In this document: one piece after another, positions 17,886-26,400 of the stretch | How positions within the stretch are numbered: position 1 is the first letter of the stretch | Layout of the letters: each line of letters begins with the position of its first letter | Position numbers and translations under genes: made by a program | Source: Lachnospiraceae bacterium | GTDB taxonomy: Bacteria > Bacillota > Clostridia > Lachnospirales > Lachnospiraceae | Assembly (NCBI GenBank): GCA_021202075.1 | Contig: JAJQDT010000105.1 | Span: 4,694-54,885 of the forward strand | DNA length: 50,192 bases | Direction: 5' to 3' | Notes under the pieces: generated by a model | Told to the model about the DNA's origin: nothing | The model's database searches: none | The model's input: the letters and a program-made list of their open reading frames with translations, nothing else

Positions 17886-18368
17886 ATGAGAGAACAAATT
17901 TTAACATTTTTGGAAAAGAACAGTAAAATGGATCTGGGGGAGCTGGCAGTTCTGCTCGGGTCGAGCGAGGACGTCATCCGCAAAGAGGTCGAGGAGATGG
18001 AGCAGGAGAAGGTCATCTGCGGCTACCATACGCTGATCGACTGGGAGAAGACGGATTCGGAGAAGGTGACGGCGCTGATTGAGGTGCGGGTAACGCCGCA
18101 GCGCGGACAGGGCTTTGACACCATCGCAGAGCGCATTTACAACTATCCGGAGGTGCAGTCGGTGTACCTGATCTCCGGGGCTTATGATCTGCTGGTTATT
18201 TTGCAGGGCAAGACGCTGCGCGAGGTCTCCAGCTTTGTGTCGGACAAGCTGTCCACCCTGGATTCCGTGCTCAGCACCGCGACCCATTTTATTTTGAAAA
18301 AATACAAGGATTACGGCACGATACTCGGTAAAAAAGAAAAGGATGAAAGGATGTTGATGACCCCGTGA
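17886..18368 (+). CDS. Lrp/AsnC-family transcriptional regulator
   Basis: A 160-aa regulator with an N-terminal winged helix-turn-helix (residues 3-55) and a C-terminal RAM/AsnC ligand-binding domain (about 63-145, with VTALIEVRV and SVYLISGAYDLLVIL). Such proteins sense amino acids. AGGAGA lies upstream of the ATG. Its stop overlaps the GTG start of the aminotransferase gene, so it probably controls that gene in response to an amino acid. Confidence 0.88.
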   Translation: MREQILTFLEKNSKMDLGELAVLLGSSEDVIRKEVEEMEQEKVICGYHTLIDWEKTDSEKVTALIEVRVTPQRGQGFDTIAERIYNYPEVQSVYLISGAYDLLVILQGKTLREVSSFVSDKLSTLDSVLSTATHFILKKYKDYGTILGKKEKDERMLMTP

Positions 18369-19531
18369 GAAATCCATTATCACAGAAAGTAATGGCCGTC
18401 GAGCCATCCGGCATCCGCCGCTTTTTTGACATCGCAAACGAGATGGAGGATGTCATCTCCCTTGGCGTGGGCGAGCCGGACTTTGACACCCCGTGGCACA
18501 TCCGCGACGAGGGCATTTATTCCCTGGAAAAGGGGCGCACCTTTTATACTTCGAATTCCGGCCTGATGGAGCTCCGCAGGGAGATTTGCCGGTACCTGAA
18601 GCGCCGCTGCAGCCTGACCTACGATCCGGTCCATGAGACACTGGTGACGGTCGGCGGCAGTGAGGGCATTGATATCGCGCTCCGGGCCATGCTGGATCCG
18701 GGAGATGAGGTGCTGATTCCGCAGCCCTGCTATGTCTCTTATCTGCCCTGTGTGCAGCTGGCCGGCGGAGAGCCGGTCGTGATCGAACTGCAGGAAAAGG
18801 ATGAGTTCCGCCTGACCAGAGAGGAGCTGCTGGAGCACATCACGGATAAAACCAAGGTGCTGGTTCTGCCGTTTCCGAATAACCCGACCGGGGCCGTGAT
18901 GCGCTATGAGGATCTCAAAGCAGTCGCGGAAGTTGTGATCGAGAAGGATTTGTTTGTCATCTCGGATGAGATTTACTCGGAACTGACCTACCAGGGCGAC
19001 CATGTCTCCATCGCGAGCCTGCCCGGCATGTGGGAGCGCACCCTGACCATCAATGGTTTTTCCAAATCCTATGCCATGACCGGCTGGCGGCTCGGCTATG
19101 TCTGCGGGCCGCGTGAAATCATTGACCAGATGATGAAAATCCATCAGTTCGCGATCATGTGTGCGCCGACGACCAGCCAGTATGCGGCGGTCGAAGCACT
19201 GCGCAACGGCGACGCGGATGTCTCCATGATGCGGGAATCCTACAACCAGCGCAGACGCTTCCTGATGCACGAATTCCGGCGCATGAACCTGCCGTGCTTC
19301 GAGCCGTTCGGCGCCTTCTATGTCTTCCCGTGTATCAAAGAGTTTGGCATGACCTCCGACGAGTTCGCCATGCGTCTGCTGGAGGAAGAACACGTTGCGG
19401 TCGTGCCCGGCACTGCGTTCGGCGTCTGCGGCGAGGGATTTCTGCGTATCTCCTACGCGTACTCCATCGACGCGCTCAAGGTCGCGCTCGGGCGCCTGGA
19501 GAAATTTATCACAAAGCTGCGCGAGGCATAG
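18365..19531 (+). CDS. PLP-dependent aminotransferase, class I/II
   Basis: A 388-aa fold-type I aminotransferase. GVGEPDFDTP near residue 37, NNPTGAVM, SDEIYSELTY and the PLP lysine K234 in NGFSKSYAMTGWRLGY are all present. The GTG start at 18365 overlaps the regulator's stop (GTGA), which indicates translational coupling. The donor amino acid cannot be deduced; aromatic or aspartate-type aminotransferases with Lrp-like partners are common in this group. Length is normal and the gene looks intact. Confidence 0.9.
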   Translation: MRNPLSQKVMAVEPSGIRRFFDIANEMEDVISLGVGEPDFDTPWHIRDEGIYSLEKGRTFYTSNSGLMELRREICRYLKRRCSLTYDPVHETLVTVGGSEGIDIALRAMLDPGDEVLIPQPCYVSYLPCVQLAGGEPVVIELQEKDEFRLTREELLEHITDKTKVLVLPFPNNPTGAVMRYEDLKAVAEVVIEKDLFVISDEIYSELTYQGDHVSIASLPGMWERTLTINGFSKSYAMTGWRLGYVCGPREIIDQMMKIHQFAIMCAPTTSQYAAVEALRNGDADVSMMRESYNQRRRFLMHEFRRMNLPCFEPFGAFYVFPCIKEFGMTSDEFAMRLLEEEHVAVVPGTAFGVCGEGFLRISYAYSIDALKVALGRLEKFITKLREA

Positions 19532-19540
19532 TTGATAAAA

Positions 19541-19583
19541 AGGCATCTGCAATCTACACGTATCCGTCTGACAGCAGATGCCT
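19541..19583. other. 10-bp perfect inverted repeat after the aminotransferase gene
   Basis: AGGCATCTGC (19541-19550) pairs with GCAGATGCCT (19574-19583) across a 23-base loop. There is no T-run, so it is a weak terminator candidate at best. CCGTCTGACA also recurs about 75 bp downstream. The rest of 19532-19723 shows nothing else. Confidence 0.5.
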
Positions 19584-19723
19584 GAGGCATTGTATGACAT
19601 GGCAGGAAGCTGCTGCAAAAACATTTGAGCATCCTGCACCGTCTGACACGCGAATTGCAGGCCATAAAAGCCTCGACATGATAAATCTGCAACGTATATT
19701 ACACAAAAAATGGCTGGAGACAT

Positions 19724-20218
19724 ATGAACATCGTGCTTCATGAGCCGGAGATCCCGGCAAATACTGGAAACATCGGGCGCACTTGCGTCGCGACCAACAC
19801 GCGGCTCCACCTGATTGAGCCGCTGGGTTTCCGCCTGACGGAAAAAGCGCTCAAACGGGCCGGGATGGACTACTGGCCGCAGCTTGACGTGACCCGCTAT
19901 ATCAACTATGAAGAGTTCCTTGAAAAAAATCCGGGAGCAAAGATTTATTACGCATCGACCAAGGCGCAGAAGCTTTATACCGAGGTATGCTACGAACCGG
20001 ATTGCTTTATTATGTTTGGCAAGGAAAGTGCCGGCATCCCGGAGGAAATCCTGCGCGGACATCCCGATACGGCCATCCGCATTCCGATGGTCGGCAAGAC
20101 CCGCTCCCTGAACCTGGGCAATTCCGTGGCAATCGTGCTGTATGAAGCCCTGCGCCAGAACGGATTCGCCGGGATGAAAACGCAGGGCGAACTGACACGG
20201 TATCGATGGGAGGAGTGA
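19724..20218 (+). CDS. trmL: tRNA (cytidine/uridine-2'-O-)-methyltransferase
   Basis: A 164-aa single-domain SPOUT methyltransferase that modifies the ribose of the wobble base of certain tRNA-Leu. NTGNIGRTC (residues 14-22), FGKESAGIP, and the knot motif IPMVGKTRSLNLGNSVAIVLYEA are complete. Length is typical. The ribosome binding site (GGAGACAT) is close to the ATG. Confidence 0.95.
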   Translation: MNIVLHEPEIPANTGNIGRTCVATNTRLHLIEPLGFRLTEKALKRAGMDYWPQLDVTRYINYEEFLEKNPGAKIYYASTKAQKLYTEVCYEPDCFIMFGKESAGIPEEILRGHPDTAIRIPMVGKTRSLNLGNSVAIVLYEALRQNGFAGMKTQGELTRYRWEE

Positions 20219-20502
20219 ATTATCACCTGCCTCTGTGCAATCGGATAAAGGCTCCCTTCACCCTATCCGCTGTGCGGCTTTAGCCGTAAAATATTTTTGC
20301 ACGGCTTTGTGTATAATAAAAGGCACTCCAGATAGGGGTGCCTTTATATCGAATAGAATCACAAGATGGGCGGCGTATCCATCATCTCAGGTACTCTCTG
20401 TGAGTGCGTCGGGAGCCTTTCCGACCTTTGCGATTCATTCTATCTATATACTGATTTTAGCGGAAATATACTTATTTGTCAATCTCATTTTAAAAATTGT
20501 AT
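20219..20502. other. Non-coding spacer between trmL and the PBECR-like gene
   Basis: It contains a hairpin CGGATA/TATCCG near 20243 and a terminator-like hairpin at 20319-20345. I see no gene. Base composition becomes AT-rich from about 20440 where the convergent minus-strand gene ends. Confidence 0.5.
20319..20345 (+). terminator. Hairpin AAAGGCAC/GTGCCTTT
   Basis: AAAGGCAC (20319-20326) pairs with GTGCCTTT (20338-20345) across an 11-base loop. The T-run is short, but the A-rich 5' and T-rich 3' sides would allow it to work in both directions, between the convergent trmL and PBECR-like genes. Confidence 0.5.
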
Positions 20503-20871
20503 CTATTTTATTTTTTGCAATCTTCCATTGCATAATCCATGCTCTAATTTGCCATTGGTTATAGAATGTAAGGTGGCTACATACCAGTAATTGTTATTGA
20601 TATCCAGTTTTATACCTATTAGTATATTTTTGTTAAAGACTTTTACCAATTCAAAGCTTGGATTGGATTCATTTGGATTTACACCAATGTAGTCAGATGA
20701 ATTGATAATGGACGCGATGGAAGACAAAAATGGGGTGCACTCAGGATGGCGTTTTTGAATGTGTTTAGCCAGTCCTGCTGATTGATAAATATATTCGTCT
20801 TCTATATAAAAAGGTAAGTATGAATTCAATTTTTTGTTGAATCTACAAACTTTGAAAAGCTTATTTTCCAT
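20503..20871 (-). CDS. PBECR-family nuclease-like protein (orphan)
   Basis: A 122-aa AT-rich gene on the opposite strand to its GC-rich neighbours, so probably acquired. Residues 25-120 (YQSAGLAKHIQKRHPE, DYIGVNPNE, SFELVKVFNKNILIGIKLD, NYWYVATLHSI, GRLQKI) resemble phage-Barnase-EndoU-ColicinE5/D-RelE-like (PBECR) nucleases, with H33 as a candidate catalytic residue. In other genomes this domain is a module of phage polyvalent proteins or a stand-alone protein. The ATG at 20871 has AGGGGAT upstream. No partner immunity gene is adjacent. The nuclease assignment is from sequence resemblance only. Confidence 0.6.
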   Translation of the reverse strand: MENKLFKVCRFNKKLNSYLPFYIEDEYIYQSAGLAKHIQKRHPECTPFLSSIASIINSSDYIGVNPNESNPSFELVKVFNKNILIGIKLDINNNYWYVATLHSITNGKLEHGLCNGRLQKIK

Positions 20872-20897
20872 TATTATCCCCTCAAAAATCCACAAAT

Positions 20898-20927
20898 ATT
20901 ATGGAATAAAAATATTGTATCATACAA
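20898..20927 (-). promoter_or_regulatory. Promoter with palindromic operator for the PBECR-like gene
   Basis: On the minus strand TTGTAT (20922-20927), an 18-bp spacer and CATAAT (20898-20903). The -35 is embedded in the perfect palindrome TTGTAT-C-ATACAA (20915-20927), a plausible repressor site. Confidence 0.4.
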
Positions 20928-21013
20928 CAATGTATTTGTAAATGCATATTTTAAAACATAGAGAGGAATTTTTAAGATGTTGTTTAAAGCTGCATGAGAA
21001 AGGAAGTGGCTCC

Positions 21014-22945
21014 ATGAATCTGCCGCAGGATTTTCAGACACGTATGGAGGCAATGTTAGGGGATGAGTACCCGGCGTTTCTCCAATCTTACGAGGAACCG
21101 CGCCGCTATGGCTTGCGTGTAAATACACTCAAAATCAGTGTGGAGGAGTTTCAAAGTATCGCGCCGTTCCACCTGACGCCGATACCGTGGACGGACGACG
21201 GATTTTTTTATGAAAAAGAGGATGCTCCGTCCAGGCATCCTTTTTACTATGCAGGTCTTTATTATCTGCAGGAGCCGAGCGCGATGGCGCCTGCACAGAT
21301 GCTGCCGGTAGAGCCGGGGGAGCGTGTGCTCGACCTCTGTGCGGCTCCCGGCGGAAAGGCGACCGCTCTCGCTGCGAAGCTGGGAGAGGGCCGCATAAAC
21401 TCAGAACAGAGCGTATTCTCACAGAACTGTCCAGACAAGGAGAAAAGCGTATTTTTGCAAGGAGGGTTGCTCGTCGCCAATGATATCAGTGCCTCACGTG
21501 CGAAGGCACTCCTGAAAAATCTGGAGGTTTTCGGCGTGACAAATTCGTTCGTGACCTGCACGACGCCGGCTGTCCTGGCCGGGCGGTTTCCAGAATTTTT
21601 TGACAAAATCCTGGTCGACGCGCCCTGCTCCGGCGAGGGGATGTTCCGCAAGGACATCGCAAACGCAAATGCCTGGAGCCTCGAAAAGGTGAAGGACTGC
21701 GCTAAGATTCAGAAGGATATCGTCAGTTACGCGGTCTCCATGCTCCGACCGGGCGGGATGCTGCTCTATTCCACCTGCACCTTCGCACCGGAAGAGGATG
21801 AGCAGGTCATTGCTTATCTACTGGAGAAGTATCCGGAGATGGAACTGGTAGCGGTACCGATGGCGGACGGATTCTGCGAAGGACGCCCCGAGCTGGCGCA
21901 AGGGGACTGGCAGGGGCGAAATGTTCTTAATGTTCTTAACTTTGATCGAATGAATCTGAAAAACTGCGTTCGCCTCTTCCCGCATAAAATACCCGGCGAG
22001 GGGCATTTCCTTGTGCTGCTGCGGAAAAAAACAGCAAAAGCGTCCGGGAATGCGGCAGCATCAATAACATCGACAGCATCAAAAATATCAAAGATATCAA
22101 AAACATCAAATATATTAAATACATCAAAAGAACAGGAAGCATCGAAAAAATCGAGAAAGTCAAAAATATCGAAAGCATCAAAAGCATCAAAAGCATCAAA
22201 AGCAGTAGAGTATACTGTATATGAAGAGCGTATAAAATTCTCAAACAGCGCGGGACAAGGAAATACGGGCAAGGCTGCATACAGGAACGGGGCAGCAAAT
22301 ACAGGCAAGGGTGCATATAGGGATAAGACAGCTAATACGGACAGGGACAGTTTGCGTTCATTTTTACATCAGATACTCATTTCCCAGAAAGACATTGACG
22401 AACTTTTGCAGCACAGTGAGGTACACAATGGACAGGTCTATTACGTACCGGAAGCCCTGGGCCTGGCAGCGGCTGACGGTTCTTTCGTGCGCGGTCCGGG
22501 GCGAAACGGAGACCGCTTTCAGTTTTTGCGAAAGGGACTGTATCTGGGAGAAATCAAAAAAGACCGCTTCGAGCCGTCGCAGGCATTTGCGATGTCCCTT
22601 AAGGCAAAGGACTGTGCGGCTGTGCTTGATTTTGACCATACAGACGAGCGCGTTCTTCGTTACCTTCGCGGCGAGACGATAGAAGTAAATGATACCGCTG
22701 CTGCGGCCTGCTGCCGGCCGGAGCGAACTTCTGAGCGAGGGACGAAGCGTGACGGGGAAGATGCTGTCCAATTGAAGAGAGGGGCGTGTTCTGCTTCTGA
22801 TATCTGTACTGCGAAAATGCAAAGCACCTCGCAAAAAAGCGGCTGGCGGTTGGTTTGTGTGAACGGATATCCGCTTGGATGGGGCAAACTCGCAAATGGT
22901 ACCCTCAAAAATAAATATCATCCCGGCTGGCGGATGCATTTCTGA
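21014..22945 (+). CDS. RsmB/NOP (RsmF-like) rRNA cytosine-5 methyltransferase
   Basis: A 643-aa SAM-dependent RNA m5C methyltransferase. The catalytic domain contains YLQEPSAMAP, SAM motif LDLCAAPGGKAT (from residue 106), DAPCSGEGMFRKD with Cys205, and STCTFAPEEDE with the nucleophile Cys255. A C-terminal PUA-like/RsmF domain follows (about 445 to the end). AAGGAAGTGG precedes the ATG at 21014; an upstream in-frame ATG at 20942 has none. There are three unusual inserts: residues 124-155 in the Rossmann fold, a Lys/Ser/Ile-rich stretch at 346-401 built of 9-bp GCATCAAAA-like repeats, and a Cys/Arg-rich segment at about 563-615. It is longer than usual for the family. Confidence 0.88.
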   Translation: MNLPQDFQTRMEAMLGDEYPAFLQSYEEPRRYGLRVNTLKISVEEFQSIAPFHLTPIPWTDDGFFYEKEDAPSRHPFYYAGLYYLQEPSAMAPAQMLPVEPGERVLDLCAAPGGKATALAAKLGEGRINSEQSVFSQNCPDKEKSVFLQGGLLVANDISASRAKALLKNLEVFGVTNSFVTCTTPAVLAGRFPEFFDKILVDAPCSGEGMFRKDIANANAWSLEKVKDCAKIQKDIVSYAVSMLRPGGMLLYSTCTFAPEEDEQVIAYLLEKYPEMELVAVPMADGFCEGRPELAQGDWQGRNVLNVLNFDRMNLKNCVRLFPHKIPGEGHFLVLLRKKTAKASGNAAASITSTASKISKISKTSNILNTSKEQEASKKSRKSKISKASKASKASKAVEYTVYEERIKFSNSAGQGNTGKAAYRNGAANTGKGAYRDKTANTDRDSLRSFLHQILISQKDIDELLQHSEVHNGQVYYVPEALGLAAADGSFVRGPGRNGDRFQFLRKGLYLGEIKKDRFEPSQAFAMSLKAKDCAAVLDFDHTDERVLRYLRGETIEVNDTAAAACCRPERTSERGTKRDGEDAVQLKRGACSASDICTAKMQSTSQKSGWRLVCVNGYPLGWGKLANGTLKNKYHPGWRMHF

Positions 22946-23473
22946 GCAGCATTCCTTCGAGAAGCATCTTTGCCGCTTTGATTTAGAAGAAAAGGGCGGA
23001 ATGGGTAAACCGGCGGCCGGGATCGCATTTCTTCAGGCTTTATCTGCGCATGATGCACAAGTCGCTGTGAAACGGACGCCAATCTGTAACGCATATTGAC
23101 GGATAAGAAAAGGAAGTTTGCGAAACAGGACAAAAAAATGAAAAAAATGTGAAAAAAATATAAAGAAAAGTATTCCATTTTTCCCCATAATACGGTATAA
23201 TTCAGGCACAGTTGTGTGAAATGTTACCTTTCACATTGTGCGGAAGAGAAGGTATCATCAGAAGGTATCAACATGCGGGAAGAGTTATGCCAGGAGAGCT
23301 TTTTATTCTGGAAAAGTTTTCATCTTGAAAAGTTTTCTATCCCGGAGAATTTTTTCCTTTTGGAACGCTTTCTGTTTCCATTGGAATTTCGCATGCGGTG
23401 TGGGCTTCGCACTCCTGATACTAATCATTTCAAGGGATTCCGGATGAATTCCGCTTGAAGAAAGGAGTAAAGA
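22946..23473. other. Long leader region of the FnIII protein gene
   Basis: No gene is supported. From the promoter at 23173-23201 a leader of about 265 bases would be transcribed. It contains a stem TGTGAAA/TTTCACA just after the start point and two GAAAAGTTTTC palindromes. I could not match it to a known riboswitch. Confidence 0.5.
23173..23201 (+). promoter_or_regulatory. Probable promoter of the FnIII protein gene
   Basis: TTCCAT (23173-23178), a 17-bp spacer and consensus TATAAT (23196-23201). The -35 is weak, which could mean activation by a regulator. Confidence 0.5.
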
Positions 23474-26400
23474 ATGAAGAGAAACTTTTTAAAGCGTTCT
23501 CTGGCACTCGTGATTGCAGCGTCCATGACACTTTCTTCGGTACCGACCAGCCTGGTCTTTGCAGAAGAATATACGGATGAAGCAGTTGTGCTTGAGGATG
23601 ATGTTGTTTTGGACGAGGATGCTTCTGAAGAGGAAGCAGCGGCGGAAGACAGCGAAGAAGAGGCTTCCGACGATGGTATTTCGATTGCCAGCGTAGAGGA
23701 AGTAGACACGGCTGATGTGCCGGCGGAGGTAGCCGTGGATGACACGGCGGATGTACCGGAGACGGTAGCAGACACACCAGGCACGGTAACAGCTGAATTT
23801 GATGCTGATGAAAAGTTATTGACCTGGACAGCGGATACAGCAGCGGATTATTATGAGATTTCTATTACTGATGGAACGTATGTATACGGTTATAGCGGAT
23901 ATATCAAAGAATATGATGACCTGTATTATTATATCAGCAGCTCCCTGTATGCTTATACGGTGGATTCAGATGGTAATTTCGCTCTTGCAGAGGACTCAGA
24001 TGGTGATTATATCTATGGCCTGAGTGCCTCGACTACTTATACAATTAAGGTTCGTGCCGTCAATGTAAATTCCAGCGACAGCTCGGATGTAGCATACGGT
24101 GAATGGTCGAATGAGGTTACCTATACGACGGATGCGCTTGTAACATCTCTGGATAAGGTGAGCAGCATTGAACTGGATGAAGATATTTTGACATATACGT
24201 ATCTAGAGACGTATGATGCAATCCAGATGAAGGTAGTTGACACGAGTACGGGTTACGTATATACATCCGGTTATGGCACTGATACAGATGCGGACGGAAA
24301 TGTGACATTGGTGCTTGACAATAGCTATGTCAGAACTACTAATAATTCATATATTAATTTGGCAAATTATTATGAAGAGTTAAAGTCCTATTATATTGAG
24401 AATAATTCCGTTACATACCGCAAGGACAGTGATGGTAATCCTTTGTCTGCGTTCCAATTGAATACGACGTATACAATTAATATTCGTGCCAGATATTATA
24501 ATGGTTCAGAATATATATATGGAGACTGGTCGGACGATATCACTTATACTCCGGTAGAGGCAACGGCTCCGAGTGAGACCACGAAGCTTACTTATGATGG
24601 CGAAGATGGCAGCGGCTACCTGAGCTGGAATTATGTAGACTGCGATGCGTATGAGATTGAGTTAACGGATGCTTCCGGGAATACATATTACAGAAGCTAC
24701 AATACGACTTCTAATGATGATGGAACCTATACACATACCGGAATCGGCGCTTCGACAACCGAAACTAGCTATTACGCAGGTAATCTGAAGTCTCTGTATT
24801 ACAGAACGGTTACGGACAATACAACAAGCTATGGTTATACTACTACCCGTGCTTCGTTTGATGCAGGCACGAAATGGTATGTTCGCGTTCGCCCTTACAA
24901 TGTGAGTAAGGATGATAGCAAGGAAACGCCGGATAACCGGATTTATGCGGACTGGTCGAATTCAGTCACCATTACGATTCCAGAAGAAACAGAAGAAGAA
25001 ACCGAGACGGAAGATACTTCCAAGCCGGATCAGGTATCAGGCGTAGTGGCTTATGCGACAACTTCAACCAAGAAGATTACCTGGAACGAAGTAGAGAATG
25101 CAGACTATTATTTGGTGGCAATCACGGATGCTGATGGAAATGCTTATTACTCCAGCTATGATTATACTAATAAAAAATGGAATTATTATAAACCTTCTGT
25201 AAGCCTTAATTCATCTACAGGTGTAGTTACCTGGTCTGTAAGTAGCGCGACAATTTATACATATCAGCTTGTAGATGACGAATATATCGCGAAGGTAGAT
25301 GCAGAGACTGGTGAAAAACTTAAAGCGTTTACAGCGGGTGAGACTTATTCTGTAAGTGTGTGTGCTGTGAATACCTACACGGATTCTACTACTGGTGAGA
25401 CGGTGACGGTTCTTGGCGACTGGTCTGCGGCTGTGACTTATGCAGAAGCGGCAGAATCAACCATCGGTTCGTCTGCGACACCGGCTCAGGTGACGGGTCT
25501 GCTGGTTACGGACAATGCGGAAGATAACTATTATGGAACAAGCACTGCTGAGCTTCACTGGAGCTATGTGGATGATGATATCGATCATTACGAGATTCTG
25601 GTTAAGGACTCTGCGGGTAATGAGTATGTTTCTACGATTGATCCTGAGCAGAGGCTGAAGGGCGTTATTGAGCCGATTTACTATTCGGTAAGTGTGAGCG
25701 GCCTGGATAACAGCTATTATCCTGCAGTTACACTTTCTGCTCTGACAGGAATGAGATCATATTATAAGGTAGATGGTTATTCGATTGCTTATCTGAAAGA
25801 TGAAGATGGCGAAACAATCACGACCTTCCAGGATGGCGAGACCTATACCTTCCAGGTTCGTGCGGTGAACGTGGATGAGGATGGCAATGAGTATCCGGGC
25901 GCATGGTCCTCATCCGTTTCCTACACCGCTGGTACGGTAACGGCGATTTCCGATCTGGCATATGTATCAGAGGATGATTATTATTATTACTTCAGCTACA
26001 GCGCAGAAGTAGCAAACAATGCAACCTATATCTATTATCAGATTGCAAGTGATACAGCGTTTACGGCACTTTCCCGTATGACAACCAATTGGGTGGGGTA
26101 CGGGCTTGACAATTCCTACGACTCCTATAAGCTTCGTGTTTCGAAGAGCGCGTATGATCTGACAGTCGGTACGACCTATTATATCCGTGCGGTATTCAGC
26201 ACGGGTTCGACTCCGGATGATGATGAGGTAGCGGAACTGAATCCGTCGGTAGCATCTTTTGTAGTAACAGAGGAGGAAGAAACGACACCGACACCGAAGA
26301 CTATTACAGGTCTGTATCTGTACAACTACTCAGCAAGCGACAGTTATGTTTACTTCCGCTTCGATCCGGTACTGGATGATGAGGATGACGAAGAAGATCA

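Noticed and set aside
18380..20062. A 560-codon antisense frame across the aminotransferase and trmL
   Set aside because: It crosses two well-defined + strand genes and looks compositionally like a shadow.
22946..23473. A riboswitch (for example c-di-GMP) in the FnIII gene leader
   Set aside because: I could not fit conserved riboswitch core motifs; only generic inverted repeats are seen. A covariance-model scan would decide.
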